The notes: generated from the letters alone by a model not told the origin. Shown: positions 27,989 to 37,183, numbered from the stretch's first letter. The stretch: DNA of 55,927 nucleotides from Martinezella miluonensis (GCF_900094545.1 NZ_FMAH01000043.1:1-55927); one strand, 5' to 3'. Program-made: numbers and translations.

Positions 27989-28031
27989 ATCATACATAAA
28001 TGTTGACTGGTATGATGTTTTTTCATATTCA
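27989..28031 (+). promoter_or_regulatory. araF promoter with overlapping operator
   Basis: TTGACT (28003-28008) and TATTCA (28026-28031) are 17 bases apart, a good sigma-70 arrangement. Over it lies an inverted repeat, ATCATAC (27989-27995) and GTATGAT (28010-28016), with half-site centres 21 bases apart, two helical turns. The right half belongs to CTGGTATGATG, close to the sites in front of the apiose units. The GntR gene at the end of the ara operon is the obvious candidate to bind here. The gap 27792-28079 holds no gene. Confidence 0.6.
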
Positions 28032-28079
28032 CACTTTGCTGCCGATCAATGGCAGAGCCAAATTTCAGGGAGAGAGACC

Positions 28080-29063
28080 ATGCGCTTTATCAAAGCAGCG
28101 ATCCTTGCGGGCGCGTTTGCCGTTCTGGCCGCCGGCTCGGCCCTTGCACAGGATGTGAAGATCGGATTCATCGTGAAGCAGCCGGAGGAGCCGTGGTTCC
28201 AGGATGAGTGGAAGTTTGCCGACCAGGCGGCCAAGGAGAAGGGCTTCACACTTGTCAAGATCGGCGCCGAGGATGGCGAGAAGGTTCAGTCGGCGATCGA
28301 CAATCTCGGCGCGCAAGGTGCGCAGGGCTTCATCATTTGCACGCCGGACGTCAAGCTTGGCCCCGGCATCGTTGCTAAGGCCACGGCCAACCAGCTGAAG
28401 CTGATGACCGTCGACGACCGTCTGGTGAACGCCGAGGGCAAGCCGCTCGAAGATGTGCCACATATGGGGATCTCCGCCACCAAGATCGGCGAGACCGTGG
28501 GGCAGGCGCTTGTCGACGAAATCAAGAAGCGCGGTTGGGATATGAAGAATGTCGGCGCGATCCGCGTTTCCTACGATCAGCTGCCGACGGCCGTCGACCG
28601 CGTCGAGGGCGCGATCTTGGTTCTGAAGGCCGCAGGCTTCCCGGCTGCGAATATTTATGATGCGCCGCAGGCAAAGACCGACACGGAAGCAGCACTCAAT
28701 GCCGCGACCACGGTTCTCAACAAGCATGCCGATATCAAGTACTGGGTCGCCTTCGGTCTCAACGACGAAGCCGTGCTCGGCGCCGTCCGCGCATCGGAAT
28801 CGGTCGGCATACCCACTGCAAACATGATCGGTGTCGGTATCGGTGGCGCGGATTCGGCGATCAACGAGTTCAAGAAGCCTGCCGCAACCGGCTTCTTCGG
28901 CACGGTCATCATCTCGCCGAAGCGCCACGGTTACGAGACTGCGCTCGATATGTACGGCTGGATCGCCAGCAATAAGGAGCCGGCGAAACTGACGCTGACC
29001 TCCGGTTCGTTGGCGTTGCGTGGCGATTACGAGAAGGTTCGCAAGGATCTCGGCATCGAATGA
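28080..29063 (+). CDS. araF: L-arabinose-type periplasmic binding protein AraF
   Basis: A 327-residue class-B sugar-binding protein with a Sec signal cleaved near Ala23. The mature N-terminus (VKIGFIVKQPEEPWFQDEWKFAD) follows E. coli AraF almost residue for residue. So do GFIICTPDVKLGP and VDDRLVNAEGKPLEDVP, which line the sugar site. Close agreement in these binding segments supports L-arabinose, with D-galactose or D-fucose as usual minor ligands. It is the first gene of araFGH, with GGGAGAGAG upstream of the ATG. Confidence 0.93.
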   Translation: MRFIKAAILAGAFAVLAAGSALAQDVKIGFIVKQPEEPWFQDEWKFADQAAKEKGFTLVKIGAEDGEKVQSAIDNLGAQGAQGFIICTPDVKLGPGIVAKATANQLKLMTVDDRLVNAEGKPLEDVPHMGISATKIGETVGQALVDEIKKRGWDMKNVGAIRVSYDQLPTAVDRVEGAILVLKAAGFPAANIYDAPQAKTDTEAALNAATTVLNKHADIKYWVAFGLNDEAVLGAVRASESVGIPTANMIGVGIGGADSAINEFKKPAATGFFGTVIISPKRHGYETALDMYGWIASNKEPAKLTLTSGSLALRGDYEKVRKDLGIE

Positions 29064-29087
29064 TCATCCTGTCGGGGTGATCTCCGT

Positions 29088-29114
29088 CCCGGCGGCTACA
29101 TCGCTGCCGCCGGG
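29088..29114 (+). terminator. Stem-loop between araF and araG
   Basis: CCCGGCGGC (29088-29096) pairs perfectly with GCCGCCGGG (29106-29114) around a nine-base loop, followed by CCTTTCTC. It fits a partial terminator or a 3' stabiliser that keeps araF message above araGH. Confidence 0.65.
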
Positions 29115-29134
29115 CCTTTCTCGATGGAGCAATC

Positions 29135-30640
29135 ATGGCTTTCCTTGAATTCAAGGGCATTTCCAAGGGCTATCCTGGGGTCCAGGCACTGTCCGACGTC
29201 TCTTTCGATGTCGAAAGGGGTGCGGTGCATGGTCTGATGGGCGAAAACGGCGCCGGCAAGTCGACGCTGATCCGGGTTCTTTCCGGCGATCAGGCAGCGG
29301 ATGCGGGCAGCATCGTCATCGATGGTGCGGAACAGAACTACAGTTCCGTCCGCGATGCCTTTCATGCCGGCGTTATCGTCATCCATCAGGAGCTTCAGCT
29401 GGTGCCGGAGCTGACAGTCGCCGAAAACCTCTGGCTTGGTCGCTTCCCCGGCAAAGTCGGGGTGATCGACGGCAGGACGTTGATCGAGACGGTGCGAGCG
29501 AAATTGAAAGAGATCGGCATCGATGTCGATCCCGCAGCCAAGGTCTCGTCGCTTTCGATCGGCGCCCGCCAGATGGTGGAGATCGCCAAGGCGGTCATGG
29601 TCGAAGCGCGTGTGATCGCACTCGACGAGCCGACCTCGTCGCTTTCCTCCCGAGAAAGCGAAATCCTATTCTCCCTGATCGACCGATTGAGAGCCAACGG
29701 CACGGTCATCCTTTATGTTTCGCATCGCCTGGATGAGATCTTCCAGCTTTGCGACAGCCTCACCGTGCTGCGCGACGGCAAACTCGCGGCGCATCATCCG
29801 AATATCGCCGATACGACGCGAGAGCAGATCATCGCACAGATGGTCGGCCGCGAGATCAACAATATCTGGGGCTGGCGCGAACGCCTGCTTGGCGAGGTGC
29901 GTCTCGAGGTCAATGGGCTCTCGGGCTCCAAGCTGCGCACCCCCGTCAGCTTCTCGGTCCGCAAGGGAGAAATTCTGGGCTTTTTCGGTCTCATCGGTGC
30001 CGGCCGCAGTGAGATGGCCCAGCTTCTCTACGGTGCCGATCATCGTCATCAGGGCAGCGTCTCGATAGACGGCATCGCCGTCGCGCCGAACAACCCGCAG
30101 GCTGCCATCGGCGCCGGCATGGTTCTTTGCCCCGAGGACCGCAAGTTCGACGGCATTATTCAGGGGCGGTCGGTCGAGGAGAATATTGCCATTTCCTCAA
30201 GACGGCATTTCTCGCCGTTCGGCATCCTCAATCTGAAAAAGGAGGCCTCTGTTGCCGACCAGTTCATTGCCAAGCTCAGAGTCCGGACGCCCTCGCGCCG
30301 ACAGGATATCGTCAATCTTTCGGGCGGCAATCAACAGAAGGTCATCCTCGGCCGCTGGCTTTCCGAACAGGGCATCAAAGTGCTTGTCATCGATGAGCCG
30401 ACGCGCGGCATCGATGTCGGCGCTAAGTCGGAAATCTACGAAATCCTCTACGAGCTTGCCGCAGGCGGCATGGCGATCGTCGTCATTTCCAGCGAGCTTC
30501 CCGAAGTCATGGGTATTTCCGATCGCATCATGGTCATGTGCCAGGGCCGCGTTGCCGCCAATGTCGTGCGCGCCGATTTCGACGAACGGGCCATTCTGAC
30601 CGCGGCCCTGCCAGACAAGAATGCCGCCGGCACAATCTAA
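29135..30640 (+). CDS. araG: Arabinose importer ATPase AraG
   Basis: A 501-residue CUT2 sugar-importer ATPase with two ATPase domains in one chain. The first is complete: Walker A GENGAGKST near residue 36, signature LSIGARQ and Walker B VIALDEPTSSLS. The second has the degenerate GLIGAGRSE nucleotide loop usual for this class, then LSGGNQQK and LVIDEPTRGID. It lies 71 bases after araF with the stem-loop between them and overlaps the extended araH frame. It energises arabinose uptake. Confidence 0.94.
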   Translation: MAFLEFKGISKGYPGVQALSDVSFDVERGAVHGLMGENGAGKSTLIRVLSGDQAADAGSIVIDGAEQNYSSVRDAFHAGVIVIHQELQLVPELTVAENLWLGRFPGKVGVIDGRTLIETVRAKLKEIGIDVDPAAKVSSLSIGARQMVEIAKAVMVEARVIALDEPTSSLSSRESEILFSLIDRLRANGTVILYVSHRLDEIFQLCDSLTVLRDGKLAAHHPNIADTTREQIIAQMVGREINNIWGWRERLLGEVRLEVNGLSGSKLRTPVSFSVRKGEILGFFGLIGAGRSEMAQLLYGADHRHQGSVSIDGIAVAPNNPQAAIGAGMVLCPEDRKFDGIIQGRSVEENIAISSRRHFSPFGILNLKKEASVADQFIAKLRVRTPSRRQDIVNLSGGNQQKVILGRWLSEQGIKVLVIDEPTRGIDVGAKSEIYEILYELAAGGMAIVVISSELPEVMGISDRIMVMCQGRVAANVVRADFDERAILTAALPDKNAAGTI

Positions 30641-30656
30641 TTCGGGAACGATAGTG

Positions 30657-31613
30657 ATGAACTCGTTGAAAAAAATTCTCCTCGGCGAACAGGGCCTCGT
30701 GTTGATCTTTGCGATCGCCTTCGTGGTCGTTTCGCTCTTCGTTCCGAGCTTCCTGACGGAGCGCAACATGCTCGGCCTGTTGCAGTCGGTGGTCACGATC
30801 GGCATCGTCGCCTGCACCATGATGTTTTGCCTCGCCTCGCGCGACTTCGACCTGTCGGTCGGCTCGACCGTCGCCTTCTCGGGCATGATCGCCGTCATGG
30901 TGTCCAATTCCACCGGTTCGATTCCGCTTGGGCTCGTGGCAGCCCTGATCTGCGGCAGCGTCGTCGGTGTCGTCAACGGCGTCGTCATCGCCAAGTTCCG
31001 CATCAATGCCTTGATCACCACGCTTGCCACGATGCAGATCGTTCGCGGTCTCGCCTTGATTGCATCGGACGGTCGCGCCGTCGGCATCAATGATCCGGCC
31101 TTCTATCAGCTGGCGCTTTCGCGCTTCCTGACAGTGCCGACGCCAATATGGATCATGATCCTGCTGTTCATCGTCTTCGGCTTCACCCTCAATCGCACCG
31201 TTTTCGGCAAGAATACATTGGCAATCGGCGGCAATCCCGAGGCGTCGCGCCTTGCCGGCGTCAATGTCGTCAACATGCGGATCTGGATATTCGCCTTGCA
31301 GGGGCTTGTCTGCGCCATCGCGGGCATTCTGCTGGCCTCGCGCATCACGTCAGGACAACCGAATGCGGCAACAGGGCTCGAGCTGTCCGTCATCTCCGCC
31401 TGCGTGCTCGGCGGTGTGTCTCTCGCAGGTGGCCGCGCAGCAATGACCGGTGTGATCGTCGGCGTCCTCATCATGGGCATCGCTGAGAATGTGATGAACC
31501 TGCTCAACATACAGGCCTTTTATCAATATCTCGTGCGCGGCTGCATTCTGCTGATCGCCGTTCTGCTTGACAATCTGCGCTCGTCAGCGGCAGGGCAACG
31601 CGCACGCTCATGA
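30657..31613 (+). CDS. araH: Arabinose importer permease AraH
   Basis: A 318-residue CUT2 inner-membrane permease with eight to ten helices. Family landmarks are FDLSVGSTVAFSGM, the GVVNGVVIAKFRINALITTLAT segment that docks to the ATPase, and GGNPEASRLAGVNV. I chose the ATG at 30657, preceded by GGGAAC; a GTG at 30654 is also possible. A start at 30621 would overlap araG by 20 bases and adds a non-homologous N-terminus. Confidence 0.93.
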   Translation: MNSLKKILLGEQGLVLIFAIAFVVVSLFVPSFLTERNMLGLLQSVVTIGIVACTMMFCLASRDFDLSVGSTVAFSGMIAVMVSNSTGSIPLGLVAALICGSVVGVVNGVVIAKFRINALITTLATMQIVRGLALIASDGRAVGINDPAFYQLALSRFLTVPTPIWIMILLFIVFGFTLNRTVFGKNTLAIGGNPEASRLAGVNVVNMRIWIFALQGLVCAIAGILLASRITSGQPNAATGLELSVISACVLGGVSLAGGRAAMTGVIVGVLIMGIAENVMNLLNIQAFYQYLVRGCILLIAVLLDNLRSSAAGQRARS

Positions 31614-31720
31614 CGATCAGATTCCTTGGGAGAAGTTTGCCGGGCTTGCAGTTGCGCATTGATGCCTGGGCGTGGCGCCACTCATGATCGCCACCGGGCC
31701 AGCGGAAGGGAGTGCAAGTG

Positions 31721-32497
31721 ATGAGTACGCGTTTGGGGTCTTTACGGACGACGCACGGTCGGGCCACGCCCGAGCAGGGAAGGCGTACAGTGCGCGAGGA
31801 ACTGTTGAAGAAGCTCATCGGGCAGATCGTCTCGGGCGCCCTTGCCGAAGGTTCGATCCTTCCCAATGAAGCCGAGCTTTCCGAGGTCTATGGCGTCAGC
31901 CGCACCAGCCTGCGGGAGGCTATGCAATATCTCTCGGCGCTGGGAATGGTTCGCTCGCGTACCCGCGCAGGCACCACGGTCCTGCCGCGGGAGAACTGGA
32001 ACTATCTGGACCCGCTGGTTCTCGACGCCACTCTGGCGCTCAGCAACGACCGGAGCTTCTACGATTCCCTGCTCGATGCGCGGCAGGTGCTGGAGCCCGC
32101 CGCCGCCGCGCAAGCAGCCGCCAACGCTACTGCAAAGCAGCTCGCGCGGATCGCCGAGGCATTCGAGGACATGGTCGCCGCCAATGCCCGTGACAACGAG
32201 GCGTGGAGCCAAGCGGACCTGGAGTTTCACACAGCTATTATCAATGCCAGCGGCAACTGGGTGTTTCGCCAATTTGCCACCGCCATCGGGGCAGCCCTGC
32301 TTGCAAGTTTCCGCCTGACCAACCGGGCCAGCCAGTCTCATGAATATGCCATCGCGCGGCATCAGGATGTTCTGGACGCGATCCGCATGCGCCGTCCTGA
32401 TGCCGCCCGCTTTGCCATGGAGCAACTGATCGGAACGGCTAGAATGGAGCTGAGCGACGCTCTGCGCGCCGCCAAGCCAAAGGAACAATCGGATTAG
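31721..32497 (+). CDS. GntR-family (FadR subfamily) regulator of the ara operon
   Basis: A 258-residue regulator. The DNA-binding half (residues about 20-95) includes LLKKLIGQIVSGALAEGSILPNEAEL and VSRTSLREAMQYLSALGMV. The FCD domain contains DLEFHTAIINASGNWVF and RHQDVLDAIRMRRPDAAR, with His and Asp of the usual metal site. I chose the ATG at 31721, with GGAAGGGA upstream. It ends the araFGH run and probably controls it through the inverted repeat in front of araF. Members of this type often sense the sugar acid made from the imported sugar. Confidence 0.9.
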   Translation: MSTRLGSLRTTHGRATPEQGRRTVREELLKKLIGQIVSGALAEGSILPNEAELSEVYGVSRTSLREAMQYLSALGMVRSRTRAGTTVLPRENWNYLDPLVLDATLALSNDRSFYDSLLDARQVLEPAAAAQAAANATAKQLARIAEAFEDMVAANARDNEAWSQADLEFHTAIINASGNWVFRQFATAIGAALLASFRLTNRASQSHEYAIARHQDVLDAIRMRRPDAARFAMEQLIGTARMELSDALRAAKPKEQSD

Positions 32498-32809
32498 ACC
32501 CAGGCCTTGTTGCCGGTTGCCGGAAACGGGATCGATCAGCTTGCTTTGAAGGGAGCAGCTTTGCGGTGTGAGCGGCCCTCCGAGGCGGCAGGGATGATGC
32601 CTGCTATGGTGATGCCAATCGAGATTGGCTTGACGGGTGCACATTGTGCACTGAGATCGAACTCTGCTCCAGGCTTTATCAAACTCGACTCATGATGTTG
32701 CCATCATACGGCTATTCTGTAGAACGTTCTGGCAGACAGGTGCCAAGGCACTTTGTTGCCGTGAAGCATGACAATCCGTTTGATGACGAAACAAAAAGAG
32801 ACATACATA
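32498..32809. other. Spacer before the basic-tailed protein gene
   Basis: No gene or clear signal is seen. The last 100 bases are AT-richer and should contain the promoter of the gene at 32810. No convincing -35/-10 pair stands out. Confidence 0.35.
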
Positions 32810-33316
32810 ATGGCGAATTTTCTGGAGAAATGGTCTTCGAAGAAGGCTGACAAGCCCAAGACCGGTATGCGCAGTGCCATCGACACCTTCCGTGGAAGAA
32901 TAGCAGAACAGAAGGCCTATCTCGAAGAGTTCGAGCGCGATGCTGCTGGCTTCAATAAGTGGCGTTCGACCTGGTTTCAGCGCGTGCCCGGTGGCTTTGG
33001 CGTGACCATCGGCCGAGATGCGGTCAATGCGGGAGAGGGGCTGAGCTACATCGTCGTGGAAACGGTGAGCCAAGTTGCCGAGTTTCTGGATGACCTTGCC
33101 CAGCATGCGGAGAATGACGTCGCCTTTCAGCAGGCACTCGAGGAAAACCGCCTGCGTCGCGCAGCCCTGCTGAATGCGGCCAAGTCGAAGGTGAAGGCGC
33201 CTGCATCGAGGCCGGCCGCTTCGAAATCCGCGTCTATCAAGACGGCCGGTGCCAAGGCAGCGGCGGCAACGACGGATGCCGACAAGCCGAAGCGTGGCCG
33301 CAAACCACAGGCTTAA
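32810..33316 (+). CDS. Unknown protein with a basic, Ala/Lys-rich AT-hook-like tail
   Basis: I do not recognise this 168-residue protein. Residues 1-115 form a compact, partly helical region rich in charged residues (FRGRIAEQKAYLEEFERDAAGFNKW). It includes a hydrophobic strand-like piece, FGVTIGRDAVNAGEG. Residues 120-168 are a low-complexity Ala/Lys/Ser tail ending KPKRGRKPQA, like histone H1-type or AT-hook tails, which often touch DNA. I chose the ATG at 32810; the upstream in-frame ATG at 32768 lacks homology-like sequence. It stands alone between two divergent modules. A nucleoid- or DNA-associated role is only a guess from the tail. Confidence 0.75.
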   Translation: MANFLEKWSSKKADKPKTGMRSAIDTFRGRIAEQKAYLEEFERDAAGFNKWRSTWFQRVPGGFGVTIGRDAVNAGEGLSYIVVETVSQVAEFLDDLAQHAENDVAFQQALEENRLRRAALLNAAKSKVKAPASRPAASKSASIKTAGAKAAAATTDADKPKRGRKPQA

Positions 33317-33376
33317 CAGACACAAGGAGAGAAGCTCTTTGAACGTGCTCCTCTCCTAATAACTTAGTCTTGCAAG

Positions 33377-33400
33377 AGCGCCCCACAAAAATGGGGCTCT
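33377..33400. terminator. Bidirectional stem-loop between convergent genes
   Basis: AGCGCCCCA (33377-33385) pairs with TGGGGCTCT (33392-33400) with one mismatch and an A-rich loop. It lies between convergent stops at 33316 and 33404 and could serve both, although T runs are weak. Confidence 0.5.
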
Positions 33401-33403
33401 CAT

Positions 33404-34309
33404 TCAGTCCGAATTCGCGCTGACGGCCTCAAGCCAGTCCGCAAAGGCACGCACCTTTTGGCGCGCTTCCGCCCGGGCCGGCCAAAGCGCGTAGTAGCCG
33501 TAACCGCTATCGATGATCCGCTCAAAGGGCGCAACCAGCTCGCCGCTTTGCAGATCCTGCCGCGAAAAGGCGAGATCGCCCATCGTCACCCCATAGCCGC
33601 TTGCAGCCGCCGTCATCGCGAAGTCCTGCGTGTCGAAGACCTGATGACGAGAAGCCTGGAAGGAATAGGCGCCTTCAGCCTGCAGCCAGAGCGTCCAGTC
33701 GCTATGACGTGGATTGGAGTGCAGCAGGACGCAGTCTTGCAGGTTCTTCACCTCAGGCGGATCCCCAAGCTTGAAAAGGAGTTGTGGGGAACACATCGGC
33801 GTCAGCCGTTCATGTAGCAGCGGCAATATATCCATGCCGGGCCAATGACCGTTGCCGTAGGTAATGAGCATGTCGATATCGCCAACCGAAAAGGTGGGCC
33901 GCAGGAACCATGCGGTGTCGATATTGATATTCAGATCTTCATGATGGCTGTGGAGATCGGGTAGTCGCGGGAGGAACCATTTTCGTGCGAATGTTGGCGG
34001 CATGCGGACAGTCAACGAACTCACCGTCATTCGCGTTGCCTCGAACGAGGTCTTCAGCGACGCAAGAAGGCTGTCGACGATCGGGATCAGCGCCATGCCG
34101 CGCTCCGTCAGCGCCACCTTGCGGGTATGGCGCTCGAACAGGCTGCAACCGAAATAATGTTCGAGTTGCTGGACCTGCCTGCTGATGGCGCTTTGGCTGA
34201 GATTGAGCTCGGCCGCCGCCGCCGTGAAGCTGCCCGTTTCCGCGACGACGGAAAAGGTTTGCAGCGTTTGCAACGGCGGCAACCTGTTATGATCGAATCT
34301 CGGCTCCAT
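33404..34309 (-). CDS. LysR-family regulator, GcvA-like
   Basis: A 301-residue LysR-type regulator. The N-terminal helix-turn-helix reads LQTFSVVAETGSFTAAAAELNLSQSAISRQVQQLE (residues about 15-50, quoted here in two parts of the motif: AETGSFTAAAAELNLS and QSAISRQVQQLE). The effector domain has SLTVRMPPTFARKWFLPRL and WPARAEARQKVRAF near the end, typical of the GcvA/AmpR group. It is on the same strand as, and 75 bases downstream of, the C-N lyase gene, so it may be part of that transcript or have its own promoter. It is the only regulator near the aminopolycarboxylate-like module. Confidence 0.92.
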   Translation of the reverse strand: MEPRFDHNRLPPLQTLQTFSVVAETGSFTAAAAELNLSQSAISRQVQQLEHYFGCSLFERHTRKVALTERGMALIPIVDSLLASLKTSFEATRMTVSSLTVRMPPTFARKWFLPRLPDLHSHHEDLNINIDTAWFLRPTFSVGDIDMLITYGNGHWPGMDILPLLHERLTPMCSPQLLFKLGDPPEVKNLQDCVLLHSNPRHSDWTLWLQAEGAYSFQASRHQVFDTQDFAMTAAASGYGVTMGDLAFSRQDLQSGELVAPFERIIDSGYGYYALWPARAEARQKVRAFADWLEAVSANSD

Positions 34310-34384
34310 CCCTTATCCGGCTTCCCCGCTGCTGTTGGAAGCCACAAGCTTTAAAGCATGCAGATTGAATGGCAACCGATACGC

Positions 34385-35773
34385 TCAGGCGATCGTTAGC
34401 CGCGCCGCCTGAGCAGCCTCCTTGACCCGGCGTGGTGAAGTTCCGCCCTTGTGATCGCGGCTGGCAACCGATCCCTCAACCGTCAGCACCGCAAAAACGT
34501 CCTCGCGAATGGATGGCGCAAAGGCCTGCATGTCAGCGAGCGAAAGCTGCGAGAGCGTCGGCAGCGCCTTGTCGCGCGCCGCGCCGACGATCGCTGCGAC
34601 GGCGTGGTGAGCATCGCGAAACGGCAGTCCGGCGCGCACGAGGTAGTCGGCAAGGTCGGTTGCTGTCGAATAGCCCTGGTTGGCGGCTGCCAGCATCTTC
34701 TCATGCTTCACTTTGATGGTCGCAAGCATCTGGGCCGTGACGCTGACGGCCGCACGGACGGTTTCGAAAGTGTCGGTCAGCGGCGGCTTCGATTCCTGTT
34801 GGTCCTTGTTGAATGCAAGTGGCTGGCTTTTCATCAGCGCCGCGGAAAAGGCAAGGTTGCCGATGACACGAGCGGCCTTGCCGCGCACCAGTTCCGCCAG
34901 ATCGGGATTGCGCTTCTGAGGCATGATCGAGGAACCGGTGCAGAACTGATCGCCAACTTCGATGAAATCGAACATCGGTGTGCACCACAGGATGACCTCC
35001 TCGCTGAAGCGTGACAGGTGCCCCATGATCACCGCACCGGCGCTGCAGACGTCGACGACATAGTCGCGGTCGGAAACGGCATCGAGGGAGTTGGCAAAGG
35101 ACCCCGAAAAGCCGAGCTGAGAAGCACTGTACTCGGGATCGATAGGATAGCCCGTGCCCGCCAGTGCGGCGGCCCCAAGTGGCGAGACATTGAGCCGTTC
35201 GCGGGCGGCACCGACGCGATCGAGATCCCGCCTGAACATTTCGGCATAGGCCATCATGTGATGACCGAAGGTGATGGGTTGGGCGACCTGCAAATGCGTG
35301 AATCCGGGCATGATCGCATCGGCATGGTTTTCCGCAAGATCAACGAAGGCGCCAATCAGCCTCTTCAGATCGTCCTTCAGCAGATCCAGCTGTTCACGCG
35401 CATAAAGGCGGATATCGGTTGCCACCTGGTCGTTGCGCGACCTGGCAGTGTGCAGCTTCTTTCCTGCATCGCCAATCAGTGCCGTTAGCCGGTTTTCGAC
35501 ATTGGTATGAACATCCTCGAGTTCAGGCTTCCATTCGAAGGCGCCGGAACGCATTTCGTCGGCGATCTGATCGAGCCCGGTCTGGATGGCGGCATTCTCT
35601 TTGGATGTAATGATGCCGGCGCGCGCCAGCATTTTGGCATGAACCTTGGAGCCTGCAACATCGTGTAGTGCTATGCGCTTGTCCTGATCAAGGCATTCGT
35701 GAAAGCTTTCGAAGTCCCTCGAAACCGCCTCTTTGAACAGCGGGGACCATGTGGCTTCTTTCTGGTTTCTCAT
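34385..35773 (-). CDS. Argininosuccinate-lyase-family C-N lyase, probably catabolic
   Basis: A 462-residue enzyme of the aspartase/fumarase/argininosuccinate-lyase superfamily. Conserved pieces are HTARSRNDQVATD, GFTHLQVAQP and the signature GSSIMPQKRNP with its catalytic Ser, so the chemistry (beta-elimination of fumarate from an N-succinyl group) should be intact. Simple annotation would call it ArgH. The gene, however, sits with an MmgE/PrpD gene and an amino-acid importer, not with arginine genes. The EDDS lyase and iminodisuccinate C-N lyase of related bacteria belong to this superfamily. I therefore favour cleavage of an N-(1,2-dicarboxyethyl) amino acid. I chose the ATG at 35773, with GGAAG upstream. 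True argininosuccinate lyase remains possible. Confidence 0.85.
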   Translation of the reverse strand: MRNQKEATWSPLFKEAVSRDFESFHECLDQDKRIALHDVAGSKVHAKMLARAGIITSKENAAIQTGLDQIADEMRSGAFEWKPELEDVHTNVENRLTALIGDAGKKLHTARSRNDQVATDIRLYAREQLDLLKDDLKRLIGAFVDLAENHADAIMPGFTHLQVAQPITFGHHMMAYAEMFRRDLDRVGAARERLNVSPLGAAALAGTGYPIDPEYSASQLGFSGSFANSLDAVSDRDYVVDVCSAGAVIMGHLSRFSEEVILWCTPMFDFIEVGDQFCTGSSIMPQKRNPDLAELVRGKAARVIGNLAFSAALMKSQPLAFNKDQQESKPPLTDTFETVRAAVSVTAQMLATIKVKHEKMLAAANQGYSTATDLADYLVRAGLPFRDAHHAVAAIVGAARDKALPTLSQLSLADMQAFAPSIREDVFAVLTVEGSVASRDHKGGTSPRRVKEAAQAARLTIA

Positions 35774-35821
35774 CTCGGTCTTCCCTTTTGCACGGATGCC
35801 GCCCTTCCTCGGCCGCATCCT

Positions 35822-37183
35822 TTATTGAAGCAGCGCAGGCAGGCTGCGGGCATCGATCTGGTTTTCAAGGTCGAGGACAAAGTCCTTAAGGGCATCGATC
35901 CTTGTGGCCGGCAGCACCATTCCGGCAAGTGCGGCATACTTGCCGACCAGCCGTTCGTCGCTCAGCGGGTTCTGTGGCCCGCCCAAGGGGAACTCGACGA
36001 CAAGCCGGTGCCGCTCGCCAGCGACGGTCACAATGGTGATGGCCGGTTCGTCCTCATCCTTCATCGCCGGATCGATGCGGACGGAGATGCGATCCATCAA
36101 CGGGCCGATCTCCGCTGCAGACCAGGCAGCCTCTTCCAGCTCCGCAAGAAAAACCTTGCCGTAACGCAGCCTGGCAGCCAACGCGTAGGGCAGGCTCATC
36201 TGCGCCTGCGCGCGAGACTCGATGACCTTGCCGCCGCACATGCCATATTGGAAACCGCTGATATCCACCTCGATGGCCGCGATGTCACGGGTTGTGAGAT
36301 CATGATGCTCAAGCAGCAAATCCAATGCATCGATCCCCGCATGCGTGCCGCGGCAGGTGGCGTGCGGCTTGATGGAGCATCGGTTGAGCCGCCAAGAAAG
36401 TCCAAAGTCGCGGACAAGGGCCTGCGGATCATCTTTGCCCGCGCCGAAGGTTGCGAAGAAACTGCCCCAGCGTCCCGCCTCGAAGACGCTGTCTGGACCT
36501 TCGAAGCCCTGCCTTGCGAGATAGGCGGCCATGAGCCCGCCTTCGGCGGCGCGACCGGCATGAAGTTTTTTGGTTGAGCTGCCATTATGGATGAAGGCCC
36601 AGGTTCCTCCGGCAAAGGAACTGGCCGAACCAAGCGCGGACGCCATGGCAGTTGCCTCGAGGTTCAACATGCTGCCAACGGCGGCGGCTGCGCCGAATGC
36701 GCCGCATGTGCCTGTCGAGTGCCAGCCGAGACCATTATGCTCTTCGTATCCGCCGAGCGCTTCAAGCACACGACGGCCGACTTCATAACCAAGCAGGACA
36801 CTGCGCAGGAGTTCACGGCCACTGAGCTGCCGATCACGATCGCCTAGTGCTGCGAGCACGGCGGGCAGGACGACAGCACCGGAATGGTCGCAGCCGCCGC
36901 TGTCGTCAAGCTCGTAGGCATGGGCTGAGACGCCGTTGACGAATGCCGCAGTCCTTGGGTCCGACATGATTGGCCGTCCCCAGACGGGCGAAAGTCCGGT
37001 TCCTGCTCGAAGTCCAAGTACCTCGACAACGGCATCGGTCTCGCGGGACGCTGAACCGGCGATCGCGGCGCCAAGCGTATCGAGAATATGAAGCTTCGCC
37101 TTGTGAATGGTCTCAAGGGGAAAGGCATCGAAGCTGGTCGCACAGACCAGCTCTGCCAGGATGCGTGCCAGATTATCGCTCAC
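35822..37183 (-). CDS. MmgE/PrpD-family protein, possibly an iminodisuccinate-type epimerase
   Basis: A 453-residue member of the MmgE/PrpD family: HILDTLGAAIAGS near the N-terminus, SAHAYELDDSG, LGYEVGRRVLEALG and WHSTGTCGAFGAAAAVG in order, then a late KPHATCRGTHAGIDA. The family includes 2-methylcitrate dehydratase but also iminodisuccinate epimerase of Agrobacterium BY6, which has this length. Next to an ArgH-like lyase, an epimerase that prepares the stereoisomer used by the lyase is the better fit. I prefer the GTG at 37183, 8 bases after GAGGAG and overlapping the deacetylase stop; ATGs at 37198 and 37204 lack such a site. Confidence 0.85.
   Translation of the reverse strand: MSDNLARILAELVCATSFDAFPLETIHKAKLHILDTLGAAIAGSASRETDAVVEVLGLRAGTGLSPVWGRPIMSDPRTAAFVNGVSAHAYELDDSGGCDHSGAVVLPAVLAALGDRDRQLSGRELLRSVLLGYEVGRRVLEALGGYEEHNGLGWHSTGTCGAFGAAAAVGSMLNLEATAMASALGSASSFAGGTWAFIHNGSSTKKLHAGRAAEGGLMAAYLARQGFEGPDSVFEAGRWGSFFATFGAGKDDPQALVRDFGLSWRLNRCSIKPHATCRGTHAGIDALDLLLEHHDLTTRDIAAIEVDISGFQYGMCGGKVIESRAQAQMSLPYALAARLRYGKVFLAELEEAAWSAAEIGPLMDRISVRIDPAMKDEDEPAITIVTVAGERHRLVVEFPLGGPQNPLSDERLVGKYAALAGMVLPATRIDALKDFVLDLENQIDARSLPALLQ

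Noticed and set aside
34385..35773. Plain reading of the lyase as the arginine-biosynthesis enzyme
   Set aside because: The active-site motifs allow it, but operon partners are catabolic and transport genes; I kept it only as an alternative.
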